From Ferrimicrobium sp. (GTDB lineage Bacteria > Actinomycetota > Acidimicrobiia > Acidimicrobiales > Acidimicrobiaceae), in assembly GCF_027319265.1 (NCBI RefSeq), contig NZ_DAHVNP010000070.1, forward strand, positions 108,594 through 172,593: a stretch of DNA of 64,000 nucleotides, given 5' to 3'. The stretch's first letter is position 1. The number at the start of each line of letters is the position of its first letter. Below the pieces are notes generated by a model. The model did not search any database. It was not told the origin of the DNA and saw only the letters and a list, made by a program, of their open reading frames with translations. Position numbers and translations under genes: made by a program. Positions 16,606 through 23,693 of the stretch are shown piece by piece.

Positions 16606-17610
16606 GTGGTGGTGCGCGTGAGATATCGACGGCGACTGGTCCGCGTTGTGGGCGTGCTGCTACTCCTCGGGGCGATTGTTGGCGTGGCCTACCCATTGTG
16701 GTGGCAGCATCGCCAAACCATTGAAGGTAGCCGAGAGATTCATCGGCTTGTGGGTATGGCGGCAGCTAGTTGCACTGGTGTGTCGTCAACTGGCCCTGGT
16801 GTACTGCGTATTCCCGCGGTGGCGGTGGTCGCTCCCGTTGTGGAGGGCACCTCGGAGGCCGTGTTAGCCATCAGCGTTGGCCATGAGTCATCGAGCCCCT
16901 GGCCGGGTGAGCGCGGCACATCGGTCCTTGAGGCACATGACGTGGGTTACTTTGCGAGTAACCAGTTACTTCGCCCAGGTGATATCGTCACCTACACCCG
17001 CGCCTGTCGAACCTATCGCTATCGAGTGGTCGGACACTATATCCTTCATCCAGGCGATACCATCCCTTCGCCAGGAGCAAGTGGGCTTGTGCTGGATTCA
17101 TGCTGGCCAACTGATGCGCTGTGGTTCACCCCGAGTCGTCTTATCGTGACTGCGGTGCTCACCGGGGTGCGTAGCGACAAGCGTGTGGCTACGAGCGTGG
17201 TCCCAACGGTGTTCGTGCCACTCCTGCCCCGAGGCATCCCAACGCCCCCCAACCTCTTTGATGAGGGCTGGTTGGCCGGAACCTTGACCTTTACTGGCAC
17301 ACCCGCACTCGCATGGAAGGATGGACCGGCGCCTCTGGCCTGGGAGCGCGTTGGCCTTCGAGCGTTTTCGGCATTGCGAATGGGTGAACAGACCAGGGCA
17401 TCATGGCTCTCCTTGCTCGCGCCTGGAATGACGCCCCCTCTCGTCCTCGGTGGAGACTATTCCAGCGGGACGCCGGTGGACGTCGCCGAGGAGGTGCAAG
17501 GCACTTCGGTACATTCGGTGACCATCACCACGCAAATCCAAGGGGTGCAGGTCTCGGTTACCGCGACCCCGGTTGCTGGGAAGCTTCGTGTTACGGCCAT
17601 AGAGCCCTAG
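16606..17610 (+). CDS. Sortase
   Basis: The predicted protein has 334 residues, with an N-terminal membrane helix (VVGVLLLLGAIVGVAYPLWW), the sortase barrel and the catalytic residues in order: His111 (LEAHD), Cys166 (LVLDSCWP, in the TLxTC position) and Arg178 (TPSRLIVTAVL). Sortases cleave a sorting motif and attach the protein to peptidoglycan. After the catalytic core a further ~150-residue C-terminal region, beta-rich and without a recognised domain, makes it longer than typical class D/E enzymes. It lies 157 bases after the DUF3494 gene, the likely substrate. Several GTG codons cluster at the start (16606-16618), so the exact start is uncertain. Confidence 0.85.
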   Translation: MVVRVRYRRRLVRVVGVLLLLGAIVGVAYPLWWQHRQTIEGSREIHRLVGMAAASCTGVSSTGPGVLRIPAVAVVAPVVEGTSEAVLAISVGHESSSPWPGERGTSVLEAHDVGYFASNQLLRPGDIVTYTRACRTYRYRVVGHYILHPGDTIPSPGASGLVLDSCWPTDALWFTPSRLIVTAVLTGVRSDKRVATSVVPTVFVPLLPRGIPTPPNLFDEGWLAGTLTFTGTPALAWKDGPAPLAWERVGLRAFSALRMGEQTRASWLSLLAPGMTPPLVLGGDYSSGTPVDVAEEVQGTSVHSVTITTQIQGVQVSVTATPVAGKLRVTAIEP

Positions 17611-17759
17611 GTTGCGATGTACGGGACCGTCGATCAGGAGAAGCACCGATCCCAGGGACAAGAAAGCAAAATTGGTCGTGCTGCGTGGCGGCAAGGGACG
17701 CCGCCCAAAGGTTGTCCAGCTGGGCTAAAAGGAGTGTCCGATTGGGCTACGCAGAGGTG

Positions 17760-18407
17760 CTAGATTTTGGCCGCCGCCCGTAGGAGCGGTTTGATCGTCG
17801 CTACTGGGGCCGTGTTCTGATAGGTGATGACGCCATGGGAGTCGACTAGCAGGTAGTAGTCGGGGATCCCCGCCGCATCGTAGCGATGGCTCAGCCCCGC
17901 ACTCGCCATCCCCCACTTCCATTCGGTATCATGAAATGCTTTCCCTGCGGCACTCTTGGCGAAGGCCTCGAGCTTACCCAAGGCGTGATTGCTAGGTCCA
18001 AAATCGCCAGAGAGTCCCATTGGCAAGACGGTGATACCATCGTTGGCAAGGACATGGAGCTGGTTTGCGACGGCGGGAATGCTGACCGCACAGCTCGCGC
18101 ATCCGCCGGCGATGAACCAAACCATGAGAGCGTGTCCCCGATAACTCGACAGCGTCTGTTTTTGGCCGTTGAGTGTCTCGAAGGAACCCTTGATGGTTGG
18201 ACCTTTCGCCGGAGGTTGGTACCCGTCGCTAACGGTCACCGTCCTGTTGTTGGCGGTAGACGTGGTGTTCAACGCTTGGGCTTGCGAACCCTTTGCAAAG
18301 TGCAGCACGCCATAGCCGATCAGACCGATGATGAGTAGCACGGCTACGCTCTCAATGAGTCGGCGGCGGGGGTGATTGTTGTGATGACGCGGTGGTTGCC
18401 TGGTCAT
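17760..18407 (-). CDS. Membrane-anchored thioredoxin-fold protein (CASC active site)
   Basis: The 215-residue protein has one N-terminal membrane helix (SVAVLLIIGLIGYGVLHFA) and an extracytoplasmic thioredoxin/TlpA-like domain. Cys103 and Cys106 form CASC in the sequence VWFIAGGCASC, and PDYYLLVDSHGVITYQN is the typical cis-proline and beta-strand region. Such proteins transfer electrons between thiols outside the membrane. It is the last of four genes in a tightly packed minus-strand operon that begins at 19927. The paralogous domain in the gene just upstream suggests duplication. No cytochrome maturation genes are present, so a role in metal or disulfide stress is more likely than cytochrome assembly. 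Confidence 0.82.
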   Translation of the reverse strand: MTRQPPRHHNNHPRRRLIESVAVLLIIGLIGYGVLHFAKGSQAQALNTTSTANNRTVTVSDGYQPPAKGPTIKGSFETLNGQKQTLSSYRGHALMVWFIAGGCASCAVSIPAVANQLHVLANDGITVLPMGLSGDFGPSNHALGKLEAFAKSAAGKAFHDTEWKWGMASAGLSHRYDAAGIPDYYLLVDSHGVITYQNTAPVATIKPLLRAAAKI

Positions 18408-18414
18408 GGGTACC

Positions 18415-19071
18415 TCAGATCTGCTTGATAGCCTTGAGTAACTCGGGCATCGTCGCTGAAGGAGAGCTGTTGATGTACGTTATCTTGCCAGCGCTGTTGA
18501 TCAAGTAATAGATGTCGAGATAGCCAACAGGATCGTAACTCTTGGTGAGCCCCAATGATGAGATTCCAAAAGTCCAATCCGGGTTGTTGTATTGGTTGCC
18601 GGCTAAGTCCTTTGCAAAGCTTGTCATGCTCGGACCTGTAGACCCCAAATCGTGATAAAGTTCGATCTCTTTGACATGGACGCCGGCATGAGCGATGGTG
18701 GCAAGGTTCTGTGCCATCACCTTGGTACCCGCCTGACAGGATGAGCACCAGGTTGAGACGAACCAGACAAGAGTGGGGGTGCCCTTGAAGGATGCGATCG
18801 TCTCGCGTTGGCCGGTCAGGGTGGCAAAGGTGCCGTTTGGGGTGGCAGAGCCGACCGGAGGGAGTGGATCGGCGGCGGGGGTTGTCGTAGATCCACTCGA
18901 AGAGGTGGGGGCAGCGGAGGAGCCGCGGTGAAGATTGGTCAGCCCAACCGCTGCGAGAACGATGGCGATCACCGCAGCGGCGAGTCCAATGAAGAGGCGA
19001 CGCTGCCGGTTGTGCTGTCGCTCTTGATAACGTTGGGCTCTTCGGGAATTGGGATTTGGTGTCTGGGTCAC
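18415..19071 (-). CDS. Membrane-anchored thioredoxin-fold protein (CSSC active site)
   Basis: The 218-residue protein has a basic cytoplasmic N-terminus (HNRQRR), one membrane helix (LFIGLAAAVIAIVLAAVGL), a Ser/Thr/Pro-rich linker and a thioredoxin-like domain with Cys109 and Cys112 (VWFVSTWCSSC). The end (YLDIYYLINSAGKITY) matches its downstream neighbour, so the two are paralogues of one another. Seven bases separate it from that neighbour and two bases from the membrane protein upstream, so all are cotranscribed. It probably acts as an extracytoplasmic disulfide oxidoreductase. Pairing with CC-motif membrane proteins suggests it handles thiol-bound metal or reduces metal-oxidised cysteines. 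That is inference. Confidence 0.82.
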   Translation of the reverse strand: MTQTPNPNSRRAQRYQERQHNRQRRLFIGLAAAVIAIVLAAVGLTNLHRGSSAAPTSSSGSTTTPAADPLPPVGSATPNGTFATLTGQRETIASFKGTPTLVWFVSTWCSSCQAGTKVMAQNLATIAHAGVHVKEIELYHDLGSTGPSMTSFAKDLAGNQYNNPDWTFGISSLGLTKSYDPVGYLDIYYLINSAGKITYINSSPSATMPELLKAIKQI

Positions 19072-19073
19072 GA

Positions 19074-19646
19074 CTATACCTCGGTTCTGTCAGTTTGTGC
19101 GGTGGTCAACACGGAATTTTGGGGGAGGCGACAACGAGCGCGGCAGAGGCGAGAACTCGACCACCAGATCGACCCAAGCAAGATGACCAGGCTGGCCGAG
19201 AGAAAGAGTGTCTGCTGGGTTGCGAAGAAGTGCTGGATGCTCCCCGTTGCGGTGTAGAGACCAAGGGAGGAGAAGCCCACGAAGGCGAGCAAGGTCGGTA
19301 CGATTGGCGTACAGCAGAGGAAACTCGGTACAAGACTGGCCACAAAGGCGAGTCCAGTGAGCGAGGTCGATCCTGCGGAGACCACCTCACGCATGGCCAT
19401 GACTTGTATTACCAGAACAAGCCCCATCGCGGTGCCGAGGACGATACTCCAGAGCACGATATAGGGATCAACATAGGACCAGTTGGAGAAGGCGATCTGC
19501 TGAGTGAAGTCAAAGGGTAACAGCAATGAGTAGATGAGTGCGAACAGCGTCGCGAGTCCGATCCAGCCAAGGCGTCGATAGGGTGACCGAGCGACGAGGA
19601 GGAAGGTCTCGCGGAGATGGTCGAGTTCTTCGCTCAAACGGGTCAT
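19074..19646 (-). CDS. CC-motif integral membrane protein, MerT-like core
   Basis: The 190-residue protein has about four hydrophobic segments. A vicinal cysteine pair (Cys111-Cys112) sits in SFLCCTPIVPTLLAFVG, which strongly resembles the CC-containing first helix of MerT/MerF mercury transporters (CCxxP followed by a small-residue helix). Two further cysteines (168 and 172) lie in the basic C-terminal tail. It is longer than MerT and does not match it elsewhere, so I call it MerT-like by motif only. It overlaps the MerF-like gene by four bases and precedes the thioredoxin-fold pair by two. Transport of Hg(II) or another soft metal is the leading hypothesis. Confidence 0.65.
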   Translation of the reverse strand: MTRLSEELDHLRETFLLVARSPYRRLGWIGLATLFALIYSLLLPFDFTQQIAFSNWSYVDPYIVLWSIVLGTAMGLVLVIQVMAMREVVSAGSTSLTGLAFVASLVPSFLCCTPIVPTLLAFVGFSSLGLYTATGSIQHFFATQQTLFLSASLVILLGSIWWSSSRLCRARCRLPQNSVLTTAQTDRTEV

Positions 19647-19927
19647 TTGATCGCGGCTCCATCGGTAGGCGAATCACAGCAGCCAAACGATCCAAAGCCC
19701 TGCTGATGATGGGATCGGAGCAGGTGGGCCCGGCGTAGGCGCCACGCGACGAACACGCCGAGCGCCACGAGTCCGAGGCCAATGCCTCCAATCCAGGCTG
19801 CCCCAAGGACACCAAGCGTGCCCACCAGCAAAGGGCCTCCACAGCACAGCAAAGGAGCCAGTGCGATCAGCCCGACGAATCCCCAACCAGATTTCTCTGA
19901 TTGTGCGGTTGGTACAGTACGAGACAC
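19643..19927 (-). CDS. MerF-like small membrane protein with paired CC motifs
   Basis: The protein has 94 residues and two membrane helices. Cys28-Cys29 lie in helix one (APLLCCGGPLLVGTLG), and Cys83-Cys84 lie in the cytoplasmic tail (GFGCCDSP). This is the layout of the mercury transporter MerF: a vicinal pair in TM1, a second pair after TM2, and about 80 residues in total. MerF passes Hg(II) across the membrane to MerA. It is the first gene of a four-gene operon and has a strong AAGGAGG-type ribosome site before its start. A BlaI-type operator lies 40 bases upstream. MerA itself is encoded about 2.3 kb away with its own promoter. Confidence 0.65.
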   Translation of the reverse strand: MSRTVPTAQSEKSGWGFVGLIALAPLLCCGGPLLVGTLGVLGAAWIGGIGLGLVALGVFVAWRLRRAHLLRSHHQQGFGSFGCCDSPTDGAAIK

Positions 19928-19966
19928 GGTACCTCCTTGTTTCGAATGACTAGGACACCTTCATAC

Positions 19967-19984
19967 TACTACAAAAACGTAGTA
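19967..19984. promoter_or_regulatory. BlaI-type operator before the MerF-like operon
   Basis: TACTAC-AAAAAC-GTAGTA is a perfect 6-bp-arm palindrome carrying the TGTAGTA-like half-sites of BlaI/MecI operators. It lies 40 bases upstream of the first gene of the minus-strand operon, in the promoter position. A closely related site (14 of 18 positions the same) precedes blaI itself. Control by the neighbouring BlaI is inferred. Confidence 0.6.
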
Positions 19985-20007
19985 ACACTGCCCAATCGAT
20001 GAAATCC

Positions 20008-21024
20008 TCAGGATCGTTTCACAAAGCCGAGGATAGGTGGACGATGGCGGAGTAGGTGGTTGCTCACCACGAAGATGAGCAACGAGATCGTTAGCCCACA
20101 GAGACTCAGGCCCGGGGAGATGAGGCTGTGGGTTGTCATTAGACAGGAGCTGACGACGACAAGGATGGCCGGTGCTATCAGCGCAAGGATGACTCCAGCG
20201 AGTTGTTGCGGTGATGAGGGCATCGGTCCTTGCAGTCGTCGGATGCGATAGCGAAGGTCGTCGGATCCATTGAACGACGCCACGGCTGGTCCGTTGGCAC
20301 GTCGGGTGGCTACTTTGGCGACGGCTGACAGGATGATCTGGGGGCTGACGACTTTACGGGCCTCATTATCGGCAGCCACCTCAAGCTCTCGCGTGAGACC
20401 ACGCCAAGCAGCACGAACAGGAGGCAAAAACGCATAGCCACCGACGACGCTGGTGGCGAGAAGGAGTAGTCGCGTATGGCCGAGCCGGAGGTGAGCCGCT
20501 TCATGCTCAAGGACCGCATACCGTTCGTCGACGGTGAGCAGGTCGAGTGTGCCGGTGGTGACGACGGCAACGGCTTGAAAAAACCCGATTGAGGCCGCCG
20601 CTACTTCATCGGAGGCGACGATCGTGACGGTACCGCCCAGGGCTGATCGGTAGGAGTCGGTCGTCGTTGGTGTGCAGAGGTCGCGTTGGGTATGACACAT
20701 AGCGCGCGCGCCTCGAAAGAAGTGAATCCCAAGCGGCACAAGGAGCAGTAGGCCAAAAAGATAACCACTCAGATTCCAGGGTGCTGATCCAAGCCCGAGA
20801 TCGCAGCCAAAGGTACTCAGTTGGTGGCCAAAGAGTAGATCGACGAGGGATCCTGTGGTGCACATAATCCACGCGGTAGGCACGATGACCCAGCCGATCA
20901 GTGCCAATAGATAGCCACCGCTGATCGCCTGTGGGGCGTTAACCAGGCGACTGAGACGCTCCAGGCCGTATGGCAAAAAGGCGAGAATCAGTATCGCCAT
21001 TGACCCGAGGAGTAGGAGGGTCAT
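20008..21024 (-). CDS. M56 family metallopeptidase (BlaR1-like, no sensor domain)
   Basis: The 338-residue membrane protein has N-terminal helices, then the zinc-peptidase motif HEAAH (His174-His178) with a downstream glutamate in RELEVAADNEA, and two C-terminal helices. This is the M56/BlaR1 peptidase core. The extracellular penicillin-binding sensor domain of true BlaR1 is missing, as in the mycobacterial homologue. Family members cleave the partner repressor, releasing it from DNA. The gene overlaps the BlaI gene by four bases, so both are made together. With no sensor domain, the inducing signal is unknown. The nearby thiol and mercury genes make a metal or redox signal plausible. Confidence 0.85.
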   Translation of the reverse strand: MTLLLLGSMAILILAFLPYGLERLSRLVNAPQAISGGYLLALIGWVIVPTAWIMCTTGSLVDLLFGHQLSTFGCDLGLGSAPWNLSGYLFGLLLLVPLGIHFFRGARAMCHTQRDLCTPTTTDSYRSALGGTVTIVASDEVAAASIGFFQAVAVVTTGTLDLLTVDERYAVLEHEAAHLRLGHTRLLLLATSVVGGYAFLPPVRAAWRGLTRELEVAADNEARKVVSPQIILSAVAKVATRRANGPAVASFNGSDDLRYRIRRLQGPMPSSPQQLAGVILALIAPAILVVVSSCLMTTHSLISPGLSLCGLTISLLIFVVSNHLLRHRPPILGFVKRS

Positions 21025-21401
21025 GACTCGCGTTGCCTCTCAATGATGGCTGCGAGCTCCTCCAGGAGGGCCTCATCGTGGATCTCGTCGACGAAATAGG
21101 TCAGTACCCGGCGCGGATCTTCGGACGCTGCGAGCAGACGGTCGATCTTCTTGGCGGCGAGGCGGTCGAGGCCACCATTGATGGAGAACCGATTAGCCCC
21201 AGCGCTATCGGTACGCTCCACGAGTCCTTTGTCGACCAGCCTGCCCAGCACGGTCATGATGGTTGTGTAGGCGCGTTTAGGCTCGTCGAGTGCCTCGTAG
21301 ACCTCGCGGCCAGTCAGCGCATGGTCGCTGGCGACGAGGATCTCGACCACGCGCCCCTCGAGGTGTCCAACTTTGGTGCCGGCAATGGAGATTCGTTTCA
21401 T
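21021..21401 (-). CDS. BlaI/MecI/CopY family repressor
   Basis: The predicted protein has 126 residues, with an N-terminal winged helix (HLEGRVVEILVASDHALTGREVYEAL, RAYTTIMTVLGRLVDKGLVERT) and a C-terminal dimerisation helix, the size and layout of BlaI/MecI. These repressors bind TACA/TGTA-type palindromes and are inactivated by an M56 partner, which is encoded directly downstream with a four-base overlap. Two matching palindromes exist, one in its own promoter and one before the MerF-like operon. The C-terminal cysteine cluster of the copper-responsive CopY subgroup is absent, so direct metal sensing by this protein is unlikely. Confidence 0.88.
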   Translation of the reverse strand: MKRISIAGTKVGHLEGRVVEILVASDHALTGREVYEALDEPKRAYTTIMTVLGRLVDKGLVERTDSAGANRFSINGGLDRLAAKKIDRLLAASEDPRRVLTYFVDEIHDEALLEELAAIIERQRES

Positions 21402-21450
21402 GATGCGTTCGCCACCATCCCTTCCTCGTCTCCGTCCACGGGGACCGTGT

Positions 21451-21470
21451 CACTATCGTTTTGTAGTATA
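21451..21470 (-). promoter_or_regulatory. blaI promoter with overlapping BlaI-type operator
   Basis: On the minus strand TATACT (21470-21465) is a good -10 box. The 18-bp sequence at 21451-21468 (CACTATCGTTTTGTAGTA on the plus strand) matches the other BlaI-type site in 14 of 18 positions in the same orientation. Binding would cover the -10 box and transcription start, as in classical autorepression. Confidence 0.55.
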
Positions 21471-21584
21471 GCCACCTTCGATCTGGGCGACCGATCTTCG
21501 ATGAGGTACTAGGGACCGCCGAAAATGAGTTCGGTATCGATGGCATGCAAGCAGCGGAGCCCGCGCAACCACATGGCGGTGGTG

Positions 21585-22088
21585 CTACTGGTGGGTGCGA
21601 GCGGGTCGAGGTCGATGGCCGATGGTGCGTGGCGATACCGTATGAATTGACGATGTGATCTCGGAATCTGGGTTCGTGGTGGCGCCGTTGAGGTGGTTAG
21701 GGATGAGGTGACAGACGTTGCCAGGTAGACAATCTTGGGCATCGAGGTTCTGCGCACGATCGATGAGTTGATCGAGAGTAGCACGGGCCTGCGTTAACTC
21801 ATCGATTTTGTTTTGATACTCCGCTGCTCGTTGCTGCAGGAGGGTGAGGACATGTTGGCAGGGCACGATCCCTGCTTCGCGATAGGCCATGATCTCCTTG
21901 ATCTCCTTGAGTGCGAGCCCTACCGATTGGCTTGCCTTCACAAAACGCACCTGATCGATGGCGTCACTGGAGTAGTCGCGGTACCCCTCTGGGGTACGAA
22001 GGGGTGCGCCGAGGACGCCGATTGCTTCGTAGTACCGAAGGGTCTTGACTGAGACCTGGGTTGCTGTGGAGATTTCACCGATTCGCAC
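21585..22088 (-). CDS. merR: MerR family metal-responsive regulator
   Basis: The predicted 167-residue protein has a MerR N-terminal winged helix (IGEISTATQVSVKTLRYYEAIG), a dimerisation helix and three cysteines in metal-sensor positions: one in GIVPCQHV at the start of the long helix and two in DCLPGNVCHLIP after it. It is divergent from merA with a MerR-type operator between them, so Hg(II) is the likeliest effector, although the CxxxxxC spacing also fits other soft metals. GTG 22088 is chosen because a TAGCAT -10 box ends seven bases upstream, a leaderless arrangement. An ATG three codons earlier would overlap that box. The last ~35 residues are unlike other family members. Confidence 0.85.
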   Translation of the reverse strand: MRIGEISTATQVSVKTLRYYEAIGVLGAPLRTPEGYRDYSSDAIDQVRFVKASQSVGLALKEIKEIMAYREAGIVPCQHVLTLLQQRAAEYQNKIDELTQARATLDQLIDRAQNLDAQDCLPGNVCHLIPNHLNGATTNPDSEITSSIHTVSPRTIGHRPRPARTHQ

Positions 22089-22102
22089 TTTTCTCATGCT
22101 AG

Positions 22103-22133
22103 TTGAACCGTCCAGTCAACTGGAGGGTTTTTA
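22103..22133 (+). promoter_or_regulatory. merA promoter with MerR operator
   Basis: TTGAAC (22103-22108) and TTTTTA (22128-22133) are separated by 19 bp, the over-long spacer typical of MerR-activated promoters. The spacer contains the dyad TCCAGT-CA-ACTGGA (22111-22124). This is the expected site at which MerR twists the DNA to activate merA. The divergent merR -10 box lies at its left edge. Confidence 0.75.
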
Positions 22134-22200
22134 GCATATGAAGAACACAAAGCGTCAGAAGCTAGACCTCTGCGCTCGTTGACGAGAAGGAGACGAAGAG

Positions 22201-23634
22201 ATGAGTAAGAATCCAACCAAGCAGTACGATCTCGCCATCATCGGATCAGGAAGTGCCGCCTTTTCGACGGCTATTCATGCCGTAGGCCTTGGTGCTCAGG
22301 TGGTCCTGATCGAGCAAGGAACGATTGGAGGAACCTGTGTGAACGTCGGCTGTGTGCCCTCCAAGGCGCTGCTGGCTGGGGCCGAAGCGCGACACGAGGC
22401 ACTCACGCAGCCATTCCCGGGCATCAGCACCAAAGCAGGACCGGTGGATATGGGCGCGCTCATCGGGGGTAAGAGCGACCTCGTTGCGGGGTTGCGCCGT
22501 GACAAGTATGAAGACCTTGCGCAAGCCTACGGTTTTCCGGTGATCCAGGGAGTCGCCACCTTTGGCGTCGATGGCGCCTTGCGTGTTCACCATCAGGGTG
22601 GAGTCGATGGTGGCGAGGAGATCCGAGCGGATCAGTATGTCATCGCGACAGGGGCGATGCCGTCGATTCCCGCGATTCCCGGTCTCGCCTCGGTCAAGTA
22701 CCTCACCTCGACCACCGCGATGGAGCTCGAGGAGCTTCCAGGCAGGTTGATCGTCATCGGGGCGAATGCGGTCGGACTCGAACAGGCTCAACTCTTTAGC
22801 CACCTTGGTGCAACGGTCACCATCGTCGAAGTGCGCGATCGCATCGCCCCCTTTGAGGAGCCGGAGATCTCAGCAATGCTCGAGCGCGTGCTTGTTGAGG
22901 AGGGTGTTGAGGTACTCACGGGTGCAATGATCGGAGGTGTCTCACAGATTGGAGACCAGATCCGCATCGAGCTCACTCACCTCGGCCAGAGCCGCAGCCT
23001 TGAGGGCGATGCACTGCTCGTCGCCACGGGTCGCATGCCCAACACTGCCGCACTTGGTCTCGAGCATGTTGGCGTTGCGCTTGGTCCTCGCGGTGAGGTC
23101 GTCGTCGATGACCAGCTGCGCACGACGAACCCGAAGATTTTTGCGGCCGGTGACGTGACGGGCGCTCCCCAGTTCGTCTACGTAGCTGGACAGCATGGTA
23201 CCATCGTGGCCGACAACGCGTTGAGCAATGCCGGACGGAGGGTGGACTATCGGACCCTGCCTCGAGTGACCTTCACCACTCCGCAGGTGGCCTCGGTGGG
23301 CCTGACCGATGAGGGTGCGATAGCTGCGGGCTATCGGTGCGATTGTCGGGTTCTTGAACTCAGTTCGGTGCCACGTGCGCTGGTCAACCGGGATACACGA
23401 GGATTGGTCAAGATCGTCGCCGATGGTGACACCGGCGTCGTATTGGGAATACACCTTCTCGCAAATGGAGCCGCTGACAGCATTCTCGCGGGTGTCTATG
23501 CGCTTGAAGCGAACTTCACCGTCGACCAGTTGGCATCTATCTGGGCGCCGTATCTGACGATGTCCGAGGCGATTCGCCTTGGCGCGCAGTCCTTCACGCG
23601 CGATGTCGGCATGCTCTCGTGCTGTGCCTCTTAA
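22201..23634 (+). CDS. merA: Mercuric reductase
   Basis: The 477-residue flavoprotein is a pyridine-nucleotide disulfide oxidoreductase. FAD binding is at IIGSGSAAFSTAIHA, the redox-active Cys46 and Cys51 lie in GGTCVNVGCVPSK, the second nucleotide site is VIGANAVGLEQAQLF, and FAAGDVTGAPQFVYVA follows. It ends with the vicinal Cys474-Cys475 (LSCCAS) that delivers Hg(II) to the active site of the partner subunit. This C-terminal pair separates MerA from lipoamide or glutathione reductases. The N-terminal heavy-metal-binding domain found in many MerA proteins is absent. It reduces Hg(II) to volatile Hg(0) in the cytoplasm. A good AAGGAG precedes the ATG. Confidence 0.93.
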   Translation: MSKNPTKQYDLAIIGSGSAAFSTAIHAVGLGAQVVLIEQGTIGGTCVNVGCVPSKALLAGAEARHEALTQPFPGISTKAGPVDMGALIGGKSDLVAGLRRDKYEDLAQAYGFPVIQGVATFGVDGALRVHHQGGVDGGEEIRADQYVIATGAMPSIPAIPGLASVKYLTSTTAMELEELPGRLIVIGANAVGLEQAQLFSHLGATVTIVEVRDRIAPFEEPEISAMLERVLVEEGVEVLTGAMIGGVSQIGDQIRIELTHLGQSRSLEGDALLVATGRMPNTAALGLEHVGVALGPRGEVVVDDQLRTTNPKIFAAGDVTGAPQFVYVAGQHGTIVADNALSNAGRRVDYRTLPRVTFTTPQVASVGLTDEGAIAAGYRCDCRVLELSSVPRALVNRDTRGLVKIVADGDTGVVLGIHLLANGAADSILAGVYALEANFTVDQLASIWAPYLTMSEAIRLGAQSFTRDVGMLSCCAS

Positions 23635-23693
23635 CCCGTCGGTGTCGTCCGCCAGTCTTGGTTGCGCGGTCCACGTGATGGCAATGTCGCATC

